From positions 2,754,571 to 2,818,570 of the forward strand of contig CAIIXF020000011.1 of the NCBI GenBank assembly GCA_903813345.2: a stretch of DNA of 64,000 bases, read 5' to 3'. The position numbers and the translations under genes were made by a program. Positions within the stretch are counted from its first letter, which is position 1. Every line of letters starts with the position of its first letter. Source of the stretch: Owenia fusiformis. Lineage: Eukaryota; Annelida; Polychaeta; Sabellida; Oweniidae. This document shows positions 35,853 through 47,387 of this stretch, in pieces. The notes beneath the pieces were generated by a model that worked only from the letters and a program-made list of their open reading frames with translations, was not told the DNA's origin and made no database searches.

Positions 35853-36064
35853 TTACACCCCCTCCATAAGTTTGGCAACTGGAAGTTCCTTGGTATCGCG
35901 TATTCAATCCTCTTTATGTTTTGTGATTGAAAAACATGTCATCAAATTTGTCATTCTACGAATTTTTGTAATTATGGATCAAAATTGGATCCAAATATTG
36001 CCAGGATTTGATATGTTATCCTATGAAAACTTTCATTTTCCAAACTTATGGAGGGGAGTGTACA
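35853..36064. mobile_element. MITE family A, copy 3
   Basis: ttacaccccctccataagtt at the left and aacttatggaggggagtgta at the right are near-perfect inverses. The interior (ggatcaaaattggat, gatatgttatcc) resembles that of the 57781 copy. Confidence 0.8.
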
Positions 36065-37599
36065 TATGTGAGCAAACATGTAAAAAAGAATAGCAAATTA
36101 CGATAATCTCAAAGTAGCCTATTACTAATTTTGTTATAAGTTATTGAATATTTCGTTTTAGATATTTTGTGTGTGATTGACCGCAGCTATGCATAATATG
36201 TTTCTTTTAGCGTTCAGAATTTTACTTTTGTAAGTTCAGTAATTTCAATTTGGTTATTAATCAATAAAGTTTAAGAAAAGCAATCAAAAACCAGGGTGCA
36301 TAGAAAATTATATTCATATTTTGAACACAAAAAGTTTGTATATTTAATAAGCATGTGACATCTTTAATGCTTTAATAAACTACGAAGTTCCCGCCACGTT
36401 TTTTTCTTTTAAAGTTAAGAGAAACATCAAAATACAATAGGCCACTGATGTTATTAGCCGAGCCACAAACAATCCAAGATTTACAAACGTTTTGTAAGTA
36501 AAAAATAAATGTATTTCCGCAAATCACTGCACTGTGGTCTTTTGATAGCTTACTTTTTAGGCTTTATTGACGCATTCACGAAGTGAAATGGACAGTACTT
36601 GTTAGAGAAAGATCTGGAGCTAATTGAAAAATATTCTGCATAGCTGCGGTCAATCAAACTTAGAATATGTTGTTCTAGATTTATTTCAAACTTATGCATC
36701 GGTTAACACGTGTACAGGTGGCGCTATCTGGAACACGATTTCCAAACTTTTAGATGAAGGGTGTGTCCTTGCATGGCGATAAGATGGTATGCAAGAATTA
36801 TAAAATTAAGTCCCAGGTATATTAATTGTATTCCCCATTCTCTGCAATATTGTCATTGATTGATATTTTGTCATAAATTATTCATTAACCGTTTCGTATA
36901 CATTGTTATCAAGGGGGTGAACCACCTAGCTTTGGGAAACATGCTCTTTCGGTGACCGGAATATTTTTCGGATATAATAGGGCGAACGATTTTTGCCACC
37001 CAATTTATTGTCCAGTCTATTCCAGTCTATTCACAATTATACACATATAGCTAGGCAATATATGTCCGATTTCGGCCAATCCGAACACAGCATTTCATAA
37101 AACTGCACTACATTATACAACCAATAACCCAACCAAGGTCATTAGTTGAGTGGTTGTCAAGGTGACAACTTGACTATTCAGATCGAAATTGATGCTTTGT
37201 CAATTTGACTCTTGTTTCATTGAAAATATCTTATTTTACTGATTTTGTATCTTTCAGGCGATTTCGTAGAAAACATTTTGCAATTAACGAAATTACTTAA
37301 GTCCGAGACTTGATAAACTTTGACTGATTCATTCTACTCAGGCCTTATTTCCTAAACTTCACACTCGACGCTGCACATCTCGTTCAAAGGTTGAACTGGC
37401 ATCTTTTTGAGGAATGGTTCAGTCCACATAGCACCGAGTTCAGGTTCAATTCAATGGAAGAAGAATTGCGTAATATGTACTTTGCAATAGTTTAATTTCA
37501 GATCAATTAACTAATCAGTTATAAATCATTTAAATTACAGACCAACGGTACCGACTTCCGGTTGCGTGCGCATTTCCACGTGCTCTGATCATACGAAAA
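36065..37599. other. No confirmed gene
   Basis: A plus-strand frame of ~52 codons ends at about 36780 without other support. A 13-base tcc-agtctat direct repeat lies near 37015. Confidence 0.4.
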
Positions 37600-37716
37600 A
37601 TGGCGCATTGCCGAAAACAACAATTATTTCTCGTAGCCATGACAGTCGCGACTATTAATTATCAAGTTTCACTGCAGACTGTCTTACTCATTATCACGCT
37701 CATACGAACTAATTGA
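37600..37716 (+). CDS. Possible small membrane ORF or first exon
   Basis: ATG in a strong context (gaaaaATGG), 38 codons to TGA. The region around the start is G+C-rich and has a CACGTG E-box 20 bases upstream, as near some promoters. The product is a basic/polar N-terminus followed by two short hydrophobic stretches. No family recognised and too short to be sure. Confidence 0.2.
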   Translation: MAHCRKQQLFLVAMTVATINYQVSLQTVLLIITLIRTN

Positions 37717-37879
37717 TAATTAACAAGAAAATGATATCATATTGCTAGAAATTATGTTATTTTTAATTATTTACATTTAGAGGCTAGGTTGACTAATTAA
37801 TAAAACCGCCAACCACGAATGACTTTTTTAGTAAGAGGATGAATGCAGTGAATAACTGATTTCAATAATTTAGTTAAAT

Positions 37880-38225
37880 ATCTGAAATGAAGGAATGAGG
37901 TGAATGAGTGAGGTAAGTGAGTGAGGTGAATGAATGAGGTGAATGGGTGAGGTGAATGAATGAGGTGAATGGGTGAACTGTATGAATGAGGTGAATGAGT
38001 GAATGAAGGAATGAGGTGAATGAGTGAGGTAAGTGAGTGAGGTGAATGAATGAGGTAAATTGGTGAAGTGAATGAATGAGGTGAATGGGAAAGGGGAATG
38101 AATAAGTCGAGTTAGTGAGGCAAATGTATTAGGTGAATGAGTGAGGTGAATGAATGAGGTAAATAAGTTGGAGGAATAAAAAGATGAATAAGTGAGGTGA
38201 ACAAATGTGATGAATGAGTGAGGGG
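37880..38225 (+). repeat. GTGAATGA/GGTGAATGAGTGA-type simple tandem repeat
   Basis: Long imperfect run of tgaatgag and gtgaggt words, with one larger duplicated block (gaaggaatgaggtgaatgag occurs near 37888 and 38006). The minus-strand frame across it is low complexity (Ser/His/Thr/Phe). Confidence 0.85.
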
Positions 38226-38720
38226 ATCGACCTACGAGACTATCGTGTTCGTTCTTAAGCAAATCTATTTACTTCAAGTCGAGTAAAATGTAAAATAAAG
38301 TCTCATTATGTTGAATAAAGATTACAAATAATGACATGGCTATAAACACTGATCTTTTGCTTTATATAATCAAAGTGTCTAAAAGCCATAAAACGCACTT
38401 AGATGTAATCCCAAAAGCGTTGCTAAATTATCAAATTTGCAATTATTGTGTCGTATGTCACTCAATACAGGAGGATGGAATTTTGTTTTAGTTACTCAAA
38501 AGAATGGTGCTCCATTTTCGAATTCTTTATCATTCACGCACAGAGCTGTTATTTATAAATGAGCGGGATGTATGATGTAATTCTTTCATATATAGACGAA
38601 ATCGCGATCGTCTTAAAAGGCCCTGGTATAGTCAAGATATACTAACTTTCACTGGACGAACTAAAGAAGTAAAATCCCGGGTATTGTTCGGTTGAAAATG
38701 AGAACTAACTTGAACACCTA
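38226..38720. other. No clear feature
   Basis: Nothing recognised. Confidence 0.5.
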
Positions 38721-38860
38721 ATGCCTTGGTCACATTTGCTCCGATTCATCGGCCGGCGCCCGGCCGATTGAGTATCCTGTTCACAATTATATAGTTTTGA
38801 AAAGAATACTCAATCGGCCGTGCGCCGGCCGCTGAATCGGGGCAAATGTGACCTAGGCAT
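38721..38860. mobile_element. Hairpin MITE family B, copy 1
   Basis: atgccttggtcacatttgct pairs with the right end (gcaaatgtgacctaggcat); inside, cggccgattgagtat and atactcaatcggccg also pair, giving a stem of ~60 bp around a ~25-base loop. G+C-rich arms in AT-rich DNA. Confidence 0.85.
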
Positions 38861-40295
38861 AACAGGACTTAATGTAAAACAAACAAGGCAACTACATTCT
38901 GATACTCATAGCATCTTTCTGTTTCACCTGAAACATGCTCTGATATTATGAGGCATATTCTGTGATCTGAGCACATCAGATGGAAAGAGTTATAACTGTC
39001 AATAAGTGTGATAGTTATCATGTAATCATTTACCTAATGTCAATACATTACATAATAGGCATTGTATTTAACAGCAGATATTAGCACAGGTACGTGTACA
39101 CAAGTTTAATGACCCCAATTAAATGAAATATGAGCTGGGATGAAAGATCTCAAAAATCCTCAATTTTGGGCTCTCCTGGATCGCCAAATCAAGCTCATTA
39201 TATCATGGCATCTCAGGGCTGAGAAGAAATGAGATGTCATGGTATATCATGATGAGGCAACTACATGAAGAGAAAAGTTTTATACTCCACTTAGCGTAAT
39301 TAAAACGCATTGAAATACTGCCATAATGTTCGCAATACACTCAAAGCTATGGGTTATGATTTATTGTAGACTACAATAAGATACGATACTTATATTCATT
39401 AACGCCCCAAAGGAATACTCTATGATTAATTGCTCAGCATACAACTGATCATTTAGAAATCAAATTTTATCTATATTATTCTTCATATATTTTAATACAC
39501 ATTATTGTATTGTACGTTTTTTTAGAAGCCTGAAAATTATGGTTCATGTGCTAAATGGCACGAGGTTATGCAAACACTAGATACACATTAGTGAATCAGT
39601 GAATTAACACAAGTTGACGATATTATGACGCATGGAATGAGTGAAACATCCCAAGATGACTCTATATTTTTATAACAGATTGAGATTTATGCTGAAAAGG
39701 CATGTAAATCCTCTAAAATTCATCGTTCATAGATTTGACCATGAGCAAAATGATTGGTTTTATCTTCTACAGCGTTTAGAAGTGAAAAATATGCATTTTG
39801 TTAAAACACACTAGATTTCCCATATTTTTGGCATGTTACACATTGTCCATCTATTTTTTTCAATATGGTGTCCCATTGTTATGGCCCACCTTGAATAATA
39901 TAACCGCTATTATCATTAGAGAATACATTTCAAATTATCACGTCGATTGCTCATTTCACACGACTGGCCATGGTGAATTTTGCTGTTTGAAAAATCATTT
40001 GTCGATTTGAGTACAATGTTTACATAATTCGTCGTTTTGAAAATCTCCGTGGAAATGAGACAAATCCACTTAGAGGTCTCTTGAAAATCAAATTTAAGAG
40101 TAAAATACACTCTATTATAAACCTTAAATTCAATTCACTATTTTTTTTATGTCGTCTTTTATCATATTAAAAACATCGATATACCCCAAGGATAAAGTTA
40201 TAAGCTGTATGGCGCAATTTATATTTTATGAAACGTACGGATAATCAGCAATTTTTAACCAACATAAATCTCCTGATGTTTTTTTGCAATCCAAT
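38861..40295. other. No gene; small hairpin at 39198-39245
   Basis: catggcatctca and tgagatgtcatg form a 12-bp stem with one mismatch. Otherwise unremarkable. Confidence 0.45.
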
Positions 40296-40460
40296 ATGGC
40301 GACTAAGTGTGTTTGCACATGCGCAAAAATGATCGAACCGAGTATTAAGAGTGGGTGTCAGAAAACCACATTTTTATTTGATAATGTTCAAAGGGAAAAT
40401 ACCCCAAAATTGTTGTGCAGAACACAGCAAGAAAAATATAAACATTTAAGAGTATACTAG
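40296..40460 (+). CDS. Possible small CDS, Cys-rich start
   Basis: ATG in the context ccaatATGGCG, 54 codons to TAG. The first residues are MATKCVCTCAK, with two more Cys later and a Lys-rich C-terminal half. The ccaatATGGCG start resembles YY1-type sites often seen at animal translation starts. It could be a complete small protein or a first exon. No family recognised. Confidence 0.27.
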   Translation: MATKCVCTCAKMIEPSIKSGCQKTTFLFDNVQRENTPKLLCRTQQEKYKHLRVY

Positions 40461-41049
40461 TCATAAGGAAAACAAACTATCCGAACCATGACTTTACGCG
40501 AAAGACCCCACACCGTTCAAGATGCATTTTATTTGTTTGTCCCCTTTTTAAAACATATAATGGCACATGATATGAGAGTTCTTTTACGTGCGAACACTCT
40601 TCGCACGATGCAATACGCTTGTCCATGATTTATAAATTTCAAGTTTACAGCCTTGGCTTAACGCCTTTTCTAAAAAGAACAAGAAATCGTGGCTACTTTA
40701 AGAATACTTTATAGGGTAAGGGAAGGGGGGAGGGGTCATTGGATGCAATTCACATTAGCATGGGCGTGTCCCGTACTAATTCATCAAAGAAGTGCTCAAT
40801 AACCATACTAATACTACAATGTGTCCGATGCGACATTGCTTAATGATGCAGATGCGAGTAGGTAGTTACCAATTTCACCACCAGGTGGCTCGTTCGGGTC
40901 AGATAGCACGGCGGGTATAGTAGAAAGTTCCCTTTAACTTTAATTACATCTGTTTTAGTGGTTCAATTTTCATATAAACCTTATGCATCCAATAGTTATG
41001 CAAATTAAAAAATGTCCAGTAAAGGAAAATGTTGTTTGTCGATTACAAG
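40461..41049. other. No clear feature
   Basis: Nothing recognised. Confidence 0.5.
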
Positions 41050-41270
41050 AAAATATATTTCACTTTTTGTAACATGGGGTCTATGGGGATTCAACCCGAA
41101 CTAGAAATCACATTTTCAAAATAAATTAAATTTTCAAAGTTGATAAACAATTTTCGAAACCATATTTCTAGATTTACTTTTACATGTAGATTTCAAATAT
41201 AACATCACTTTGACTGAATCTTAAATATTTAATGACGTAAATCAAGATTATTTCTACTTGCATCTAGTCT
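41050..41270. repeat. Dispersed repeat, inverse of 12019-12191
   Basis: Inverse counterpart of the 12-kb repeat, with several small indels including an extra ~20 bp near 41120. Confidence 0.7.
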
Positions 41271-41809
41271 ATTATACGGTGGTATTTCGATCATCTCTCG
41301 CAACCTGGAGAAAAGAGTGCGAATAATAAGATATTCTATATCATTATGATCTCGTCACAATATCGTGCTTAGAAGATTATATATGATTATGATCCCTCGT
41401 TAGGGTTTATATAACACACCATTGATTGATGATGTCATGGCAACGATATATTTTAGCCACTCAAGAGACAATACGGAAGTTGCTATGTAATTAATTAACT
41501 CGATGGTAAGTATGTAATCAAATTTTTAGCCAATTATATGTCATTATCCAATAATATTTCTATACCTACAAGAAAAATGTCAAACTAATTACACGTATTC
41601 GAATTGTGATTCTTGAAAGATTACCCATTACATTTGATAAATCAGTTTACTCTTAAACTTGCCAGAAAGTGTAAGGTGTATAGCCAGGATCTACTGATAG
41701 ATGGCGCAAATTTTGTTTAAGCAATGCAAAACTCAATATAACTAGGACAGCATAACAGTTTTGGTTATCATATTCAGTTTTAATTTAAATTGAATACCTC
41801 CTTTTCAAC

Positions 41810-41925
41810 CGGCAACTCGTTTTTACACCGGCGCACAGTCGATTGAGTATGTTGTTCAAACCTGAATACATTTTTGAACAAAATACTCAATCGGCCGGCA
41901 TCGGAGCAAATGTGACCCAAGCATA
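41810..41925. mobile_element. Hairpin MITE family B, copy 2, decayed
   Basis: gattgagtat and atactcaatcggccg are paired as in copy 1, and the right end reads gcaaatgtgacccaagcat. The left end has lost the terminal words and the right arm lacks about 15 bases. Confidence 0.7.
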
Positions 41926-43794
41926 TGTCAAGGTTGACTATTGTCACTTGAATGACATGATAGATTTACAACAGCAACCTGACTAAGATGTTTCAAATAC
42001 CATAATTTGAAAGTAAAGAATACAGATGAAATATTGCAACAATTTAAAGAGTAAAATTATGGATGTATAACGCCATATAGCAGTGATAACTGAGACAATA
42101 ATATACGGGGTGGCATAATAAAAATAACCCAAATTTATTTCCGTAAACATTTTTTTTGTGTCACCCTCTTCGTAGACGGTAAGACCAGTCATTATCCTGT
42201 CGTAATATATTAAAGTATATAAAACTCTTATGTATCAATTGACACAGTCCTTCCATTGCAAAATAGAGTTAGACATGGTGATAAAACAAGAGATCATTTT
42301 AAAAAATGAAGGCACGTGTGAAGATGGTTGCAGTGTCTTAATGAATTGTATTGATAAATAGGGATGCTTACTTTTAACGCGGTTGTAATTTACCGAACGG
42401 CAAAAGTAGAAAAAAATCCGAAAATTTTGAACTGATTAAGATCTTTAAATTGTGAAGGTCTGAGTACCTGGTCCTCTTAGACAACATCCAAACATATCAA
42501 AAAGTGAAGATGGGTCAATTTGATTCTCGTTCTCCGAAGATATTAATAAAATAGTTAAATGTTCGGAGTTTTTTTAATGCTGTAAATTGTTCACAATAAT
42601 TCTAAATCAAGAAGTCGCTCGTATTTTTGTCGTATTTAGGAAATCATGTTGCCGAAAATCAGTGCATATTTTTCCTGGTGTTGTAAAATTGCGTATATGT
42701 CGTTTGAAACCCTCTCTAACGCAATTTTATTATAAACTGACACCTTAGGGTTAAACTTTTGCATCAATAAATATTAACCCATCAGGTTTTCTACTAGTAA
42801 ACTAACGTTTAAACCTCAGTCCATTCTCGCTATCATTTACTACTAAACCCAAGTGAGACATGGCTCTTGCCTCAGCACGAGCCAATAAAACATCGTTAAA
42901 CCCCGTGTGTTAAACGGACTAATAAGGGGCCCGTGATATACGATCCACGACTGTTTAAACTAATATTCAGAAAAATTTGTTCGGAGGTGTGAAATCTGAT
43001 CATGGCCTGAAACTGATAGATAATCACTCCAACACCAGAGAATGATAAAATATAATCAACAATATTAAAAAACAGCTGATGCCCCACTGCACAATCGATT
43101 TACAAAACATAACTCGATTGATTCAAAGAACGCTTCGTTTTGTTTCCGGAAAATGTCAGATTAAAAAAATTGCCTTTCATGATGTTATGGTATTTTTTTA
43201 CTTTCATAATTTTATCATGTCGTAAATTTACAATGCACGAAATTTAGATTTTAGATCGAAATTGATTCGTTTTTTCTGTAATCCTATCAATAAAATCAAA
43301 GAGGAATGTAGGCCCTTTAGAAGGATGCTTTGTCTGGTATTGAGGCTTATCTATATAAAAGAATGAATATTGTAATAAATTCTTGGAATGTTAAAGCGGT
43401 TCTGCTTTGCATAAACATCGTCGATATTTTTAGCAATTAAAACAGGTTTCTAATTCCAGAACTGACAGAGCATTTAAACTTGTTTCCGTTAATAGGTATT
43501 ATAACCCTCAGAAAATATTTATTCGCATCTTGCTTTGATTCATGCTTGATGCACTACTAATTGATTTGGATAGTGTCTAGTCGATGTTTACCTTACTTGC
43601 CACTGTTTGGCGGAAAACGTGTTCATGTTGTGTATAATGGTCTAAGAATAACGATTTTATTCATCAATGCTTTACTTCCTTTAACCGGTGAGTTTACATA
43701 TAGCAAGTCGAACTCAGTAAGCCTGATAATTAGTAACATTTGCATATACGTTTGACTTCTTAAAAGAGAGCTCCGTATTGACTTTTTTAGCAAG
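41926..43794. other. No confirmed gene
   Basis: A mariner-like terminus (acggggtggcataataaaaa at ~42106) and a possible tgtcaccct partner near 42160 suggest a tiny remnant. Nothing else defined. Confidence 0.4.
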
Positions 43795-43991
43795 GAGGAT
43801 TGGCTCCCAGAATGCAACATCGATATTCTGTCCCAAATATGGTATGATGGCCTTTAACCTCATTCACACGTGACAGGTTCCAGAAACATATCACATGTAA
43901 ATAAGGTTAAGGGTCACATTCCATATATGGGACAGAATATCGATGTTGCATCTTGGAGCCAATCGATGTTGCATTCTGGGAGCCAATCCTC
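43795..43991. mobile_element. MITE with ~47-bp TIRs and duplicated right end
   Basis: gaggattggctcccagaatg at the left pairs with its inverse at the right end. In the right arm the segment gagccaatcgatgttgcat is partly duplicated, so the tip is present one and a half times. Confidence 0.8.
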
Positions 43992-45383
43992 TTTGCGTTT
44001 TCAGTGTAAAATAAATCTCTAAACTCGCCTGGCCAATCAGAGCTCGTCGTTGAAATACGGACGATTTTCTATGGTAGATATCCTCTGACGTCATGGCATG
44101 GTTAATGAGCACGTATAGCGAGAGGCTAGCGCAGGGTAGATAATTAGAGTCTTTTTGACATATATCGTTAGATATTCTTACTTTGAATAACATCGCAAAT
44201 AAATCAATTATCTGCAATTATTCTCAAGTGCTACTTAACTTAAGTATATGATTGATTCAAATCACCTGTTTGGTAATTCAGAACTATAAAAACAAAAAAT
44301 ATACGTTTCTGATCATGCCTATTTGAGCTATCTCGTGTGGGATTATAATTATCATTAAGCGATCTCTCTTACACGTGTATTTAAAGTATAAACTTCACTT
44401 GACCGGCGTATAACACACTATTGTAACATAATACCACATATCCAGTCGTTTCCCATGGTAGAAAACATATGATTATCACCATAGTTACCTGTTTTAGCCC
44501 TAATTAGAAAAACAAATTTGAGTCCTTATATCCTCGCTGCTACGTCATATCATTGTCTGAAAGGATAATTATAACTAATATTTTTATCTTATTATCTTAT
44601 TATGCAAGCGTATTGTTTTCATATGACACTATGGATCAGCCAGTTAACACGATCTTCCTGTTTTAAATTTCAGTTGTCCAAGCTCCTCATGAACTTTATT
44701 TAATATATACATTACTATACCCACATTTACTCAAGTTAATAAATGTATAATTTGTTACGCGGAATATGGCATACATTCATGGTTGCGCGGTATTTGTGAT
44801 ACTGGTGAATATGCCATACTCACCTGCGGTATATGGCATATTCCACAGGTGAGTATGCGATATTCTTACTTCCATTACTACAAGTTAACGACAATAACAA
44901 TTTACTGTACTCGTCAGTGCAATTTACGTATGGGGGTTCAAAATGTTTTGTTAATGGTATAATCATCTGGCTATTTGGCAATGATTTCAAACAGGTTTCA
45001 GAGGATAACAAATTACCGTGGGAGAATTGAGGATGTCCCCTTAAAACAGTTGAAAAAATAAACACTAACCCCTCATTTTTCTTTTCAAAATGTAAAGTGT
45101 ATATAATTTTGACACCCCTCTCATTTGTAAGATATTTTAAATGTATTCAAAATACTATTGCATAAATAGCTTGTCCAGGATTAGAGTGAAACACCAAGTG
45201 TAAACGCAATCTCAATACATGTCAATAAACTTTCATTACTAAGGAATTCATTAATGAAAAAATGAATCGAGATATGTTCAGATCTGAAGGTTACAGCATA
45301 TTAAAATGCATCTTTTGACATTCTTTCCATGAAAAGCTTTGAAAAAACATCATTAGACCTAATACTTATATTGACTCAACGTT
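43992..45383. other. No gene; hairpin at 44807-44866
   Basis: aatatgccatactcacctg and caggtgagtatgcgatatt pair around a 19-base loop that itself contains ggcatattcc. Remaining sequence unremarkable. Confidence 0.55.
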
Positions 45384-45596
45384 TTATGAATGGCAACTCA
45401 TGAATATCTTTCTTTGAAAAGATGCATTGTTGGGAACCACATCCTCGACAAAGTTGTCAGGTTTGACATGTGAAGAGTTATCCGTTATGTTTCCGCTAGA
45501 GGTCGGACATTCACCTTTGACGAGTTTTCTTTCAGATATTAATCTATATTGGATCGTAACGAAGAAAGTTTGATTTACCCGTTGAATAAAACGCAG
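45384..45596 (-). CDS. Possible terminal coding exon
   Basis: Open for 70 codons to a TAA stop at 45384, without an early Met, so a last exon; an acceptor such as atccaatatag near 45545 is possible. The second half is polar and contains three N-x-S/T sequons and two Cys, unlike random AT-rich translations. No family recognised and no partner exon located. Confidence 0.28.
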   Translation of the reverse strand: MRFIQRVNQTFFVTIQYRLISERKLVKGECPTSSGNITDNSSHVKPDNFVEDVVPNNASFQRKIFMSCHS

Positions 45597-46177
45597 TTAT
45601 GCCAATAGTCCTTTTTTCATATCCCCGGGAAGCATTGCGAAGTCTCGTGGAATCTCGTATACGGGCAAAATCCCGTTCTCAGACGCTATTACACATTCAC
45701 ATACACGCTAATGAAAATTGTACACCCCCTGTAAAAACTTAGCAGTCTCATTTACTACGTCAATTTGAAGTATGTTTGTGTTCGCGAGTATGACCCTACA
45801 TTTTTTCCCCAATTTTTTTCCAAAGAAAGTGTTACTGCAAAGGTTTGAATATGTACATGTACAGTAACGATTTGATCACTATCGGCCAGGTACATGGGAC
45901 ATGGGGCCCAAACCTGTAGGTCAGTGAAAGAATTATTTTCTTCTGACGCAGTGTAATTTCGTTTTTATTCAAATTTTCGCACTCGCACAAAACTGTGGTG
46001 TTAACGTATCCGACTATATTATGGTTCAAAAGGAGGGGTTTCTTTGTCTGTTCCTATGATTAAAAAGTTAATGACGTCGGTAAATTAAGGAATGTATACC
46101 CAACGGTATTTGCTCATCCTCATTCGGGATAAACAAATTATATTAAATTCTCAGTTTATCAAAATGACAGAGGATCT
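45597..46177. other. No clear feature
   Basis: Nothing recognised. Confidence 0.5.
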
Positions 46178-46312
46178 AGTTTAAGGTGACGCGGAACAAG
46201 GCGGAAATATAACAAAATTACTGGAAAGTCAAACTAAATGACCTCAATTTTGTGCAAAACACATGTGCCCTTGTGTCGGCCATCTTGATTAGTTCAAGGT
46301 CACCTTAACTAT
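46178..46312. mobile_element. Small inverted-repeat element, ~135 bp
   Basis: tagtttaaggtgac at the left and gtcaccttaacta at the right pair; no coding capacity. Confidence 0.45.
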
Positions 46313-46332
46313 CTTATGCTCGTGAAGAAGAT

Positions 46333-46372
46333 AGCAAAATCAACGAATCAACAAATCAACGAATCAACGTTA
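46333..46372. repeat. (AATCAACG)n short repeat
   Basis: Four imperfect copies of the octamer aatcaacg. Confidence 0.8.
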
Positions 46373-46744
46373 TGAGAAAAAATAGCAACATTAAAAATCA
46401 TTTGACCTAAATTCCAGATTATAAACCAATGGTACCCAAATAATTAAGTTAAATCATCCTCCGAACACAGGCCTCCAGAACTCTTCAAGAAGAAGGAAGG
46501 AACTTAATGGATGACGTCTTGAACCTTGCGTTTGGAGGATGAGTTAAATTAGCTGCTCACAATATGGGTGTCGACTTTTGGCAATCAACCGAAGATACCT
46601 CAAGAAAAACCGGAGATTGCCGAAGATTGCCGAAGCTTTTCTTTGCAAACGAAGTTGGCCGAGGGTACCACGAATGTGAAGAGGACGCCTCTAATTGGTC
46701 AAAAATAGAGGCTCGGCATTCTCCGTCAGATTGAATCGGCAAAA

Positions 46745-46796
46745 TTCGGTTGTATGGCTTACCTTCGGTTGTATGGCTTACCTTCGGCTGCATGGC
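46745..46796. repeat. 22-bp direct repeat
   Basis: ttcggttgtatggcttacc occurs twice, followed by a third partial ttcggctgcatggc. The surrounding 46555-46800 is G+C-rich with repeated attgccgaag words; function unknown. Confidence 0.7.
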
Positions 46797-47242
46797 CCCA
46801 CCTCGATTGATTGGAAAAAATGCTGTCCCCTCACAATATTACCGCATGTCGTCATGCGCTAAAAACTAAAAGTTCCACTATACAGTTTGTTTATGTGTCG
46901 GCTTTGGTAATGCTAATTCCTTTCTCGATTTATCTAGGAAGTGGACGTCAGTGTTAAGCCCTAGAAGATGACAACTAATGCACTAATTATAACAGAAAAG
47001 CTTAGATAGCATAGAATCAAATCCCGTTTCACAGGTCTAGTCTCTATTTGTAAATGATAAATTGGCCATATCTGATCAACAATTTTCTTAACACCTACAC
47101 GGGGACGACACGGGGACATCACAAACTTGGGAAAGGCCTGACCGAGCGAGCCATTGGGCAGGCGTGCAATTGCCCCACCAACATTTAACTGAAGAATGTT
47201 TTCTGTTGATTATTTTAGTTTTTAGAAAAAATGATTGAAATA

Positions 47243-47387
47243 CAGGGTGTCAAATAAGTCCCGCGCCTGCTACAGCTAAACCCTTAATATATGGTGCCTA
47301 GTGTGATACTAGTATAACATTGGAAAGATAACCCTAAAAGTTACATTAACTCTCAAGTATTTTGGATATAACTTATTTGACACTCTG
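47243..47387. mobile_element. Mariner-type MITE, 145 bp, TA flanks
   Basis: CAGGGTGTCAAATAAGT at the left and acttatttgacactctg at the right are inverse with one mismatch, flanked by TA at 47241-47242 and 47388-47389. Confidence 0.8.

Noticed and set aside
37870-38262. 130-codon Ser/His/Phe-rich minus frame
   Set aside because: Translation of a GTGAATGA-type simple repeat.
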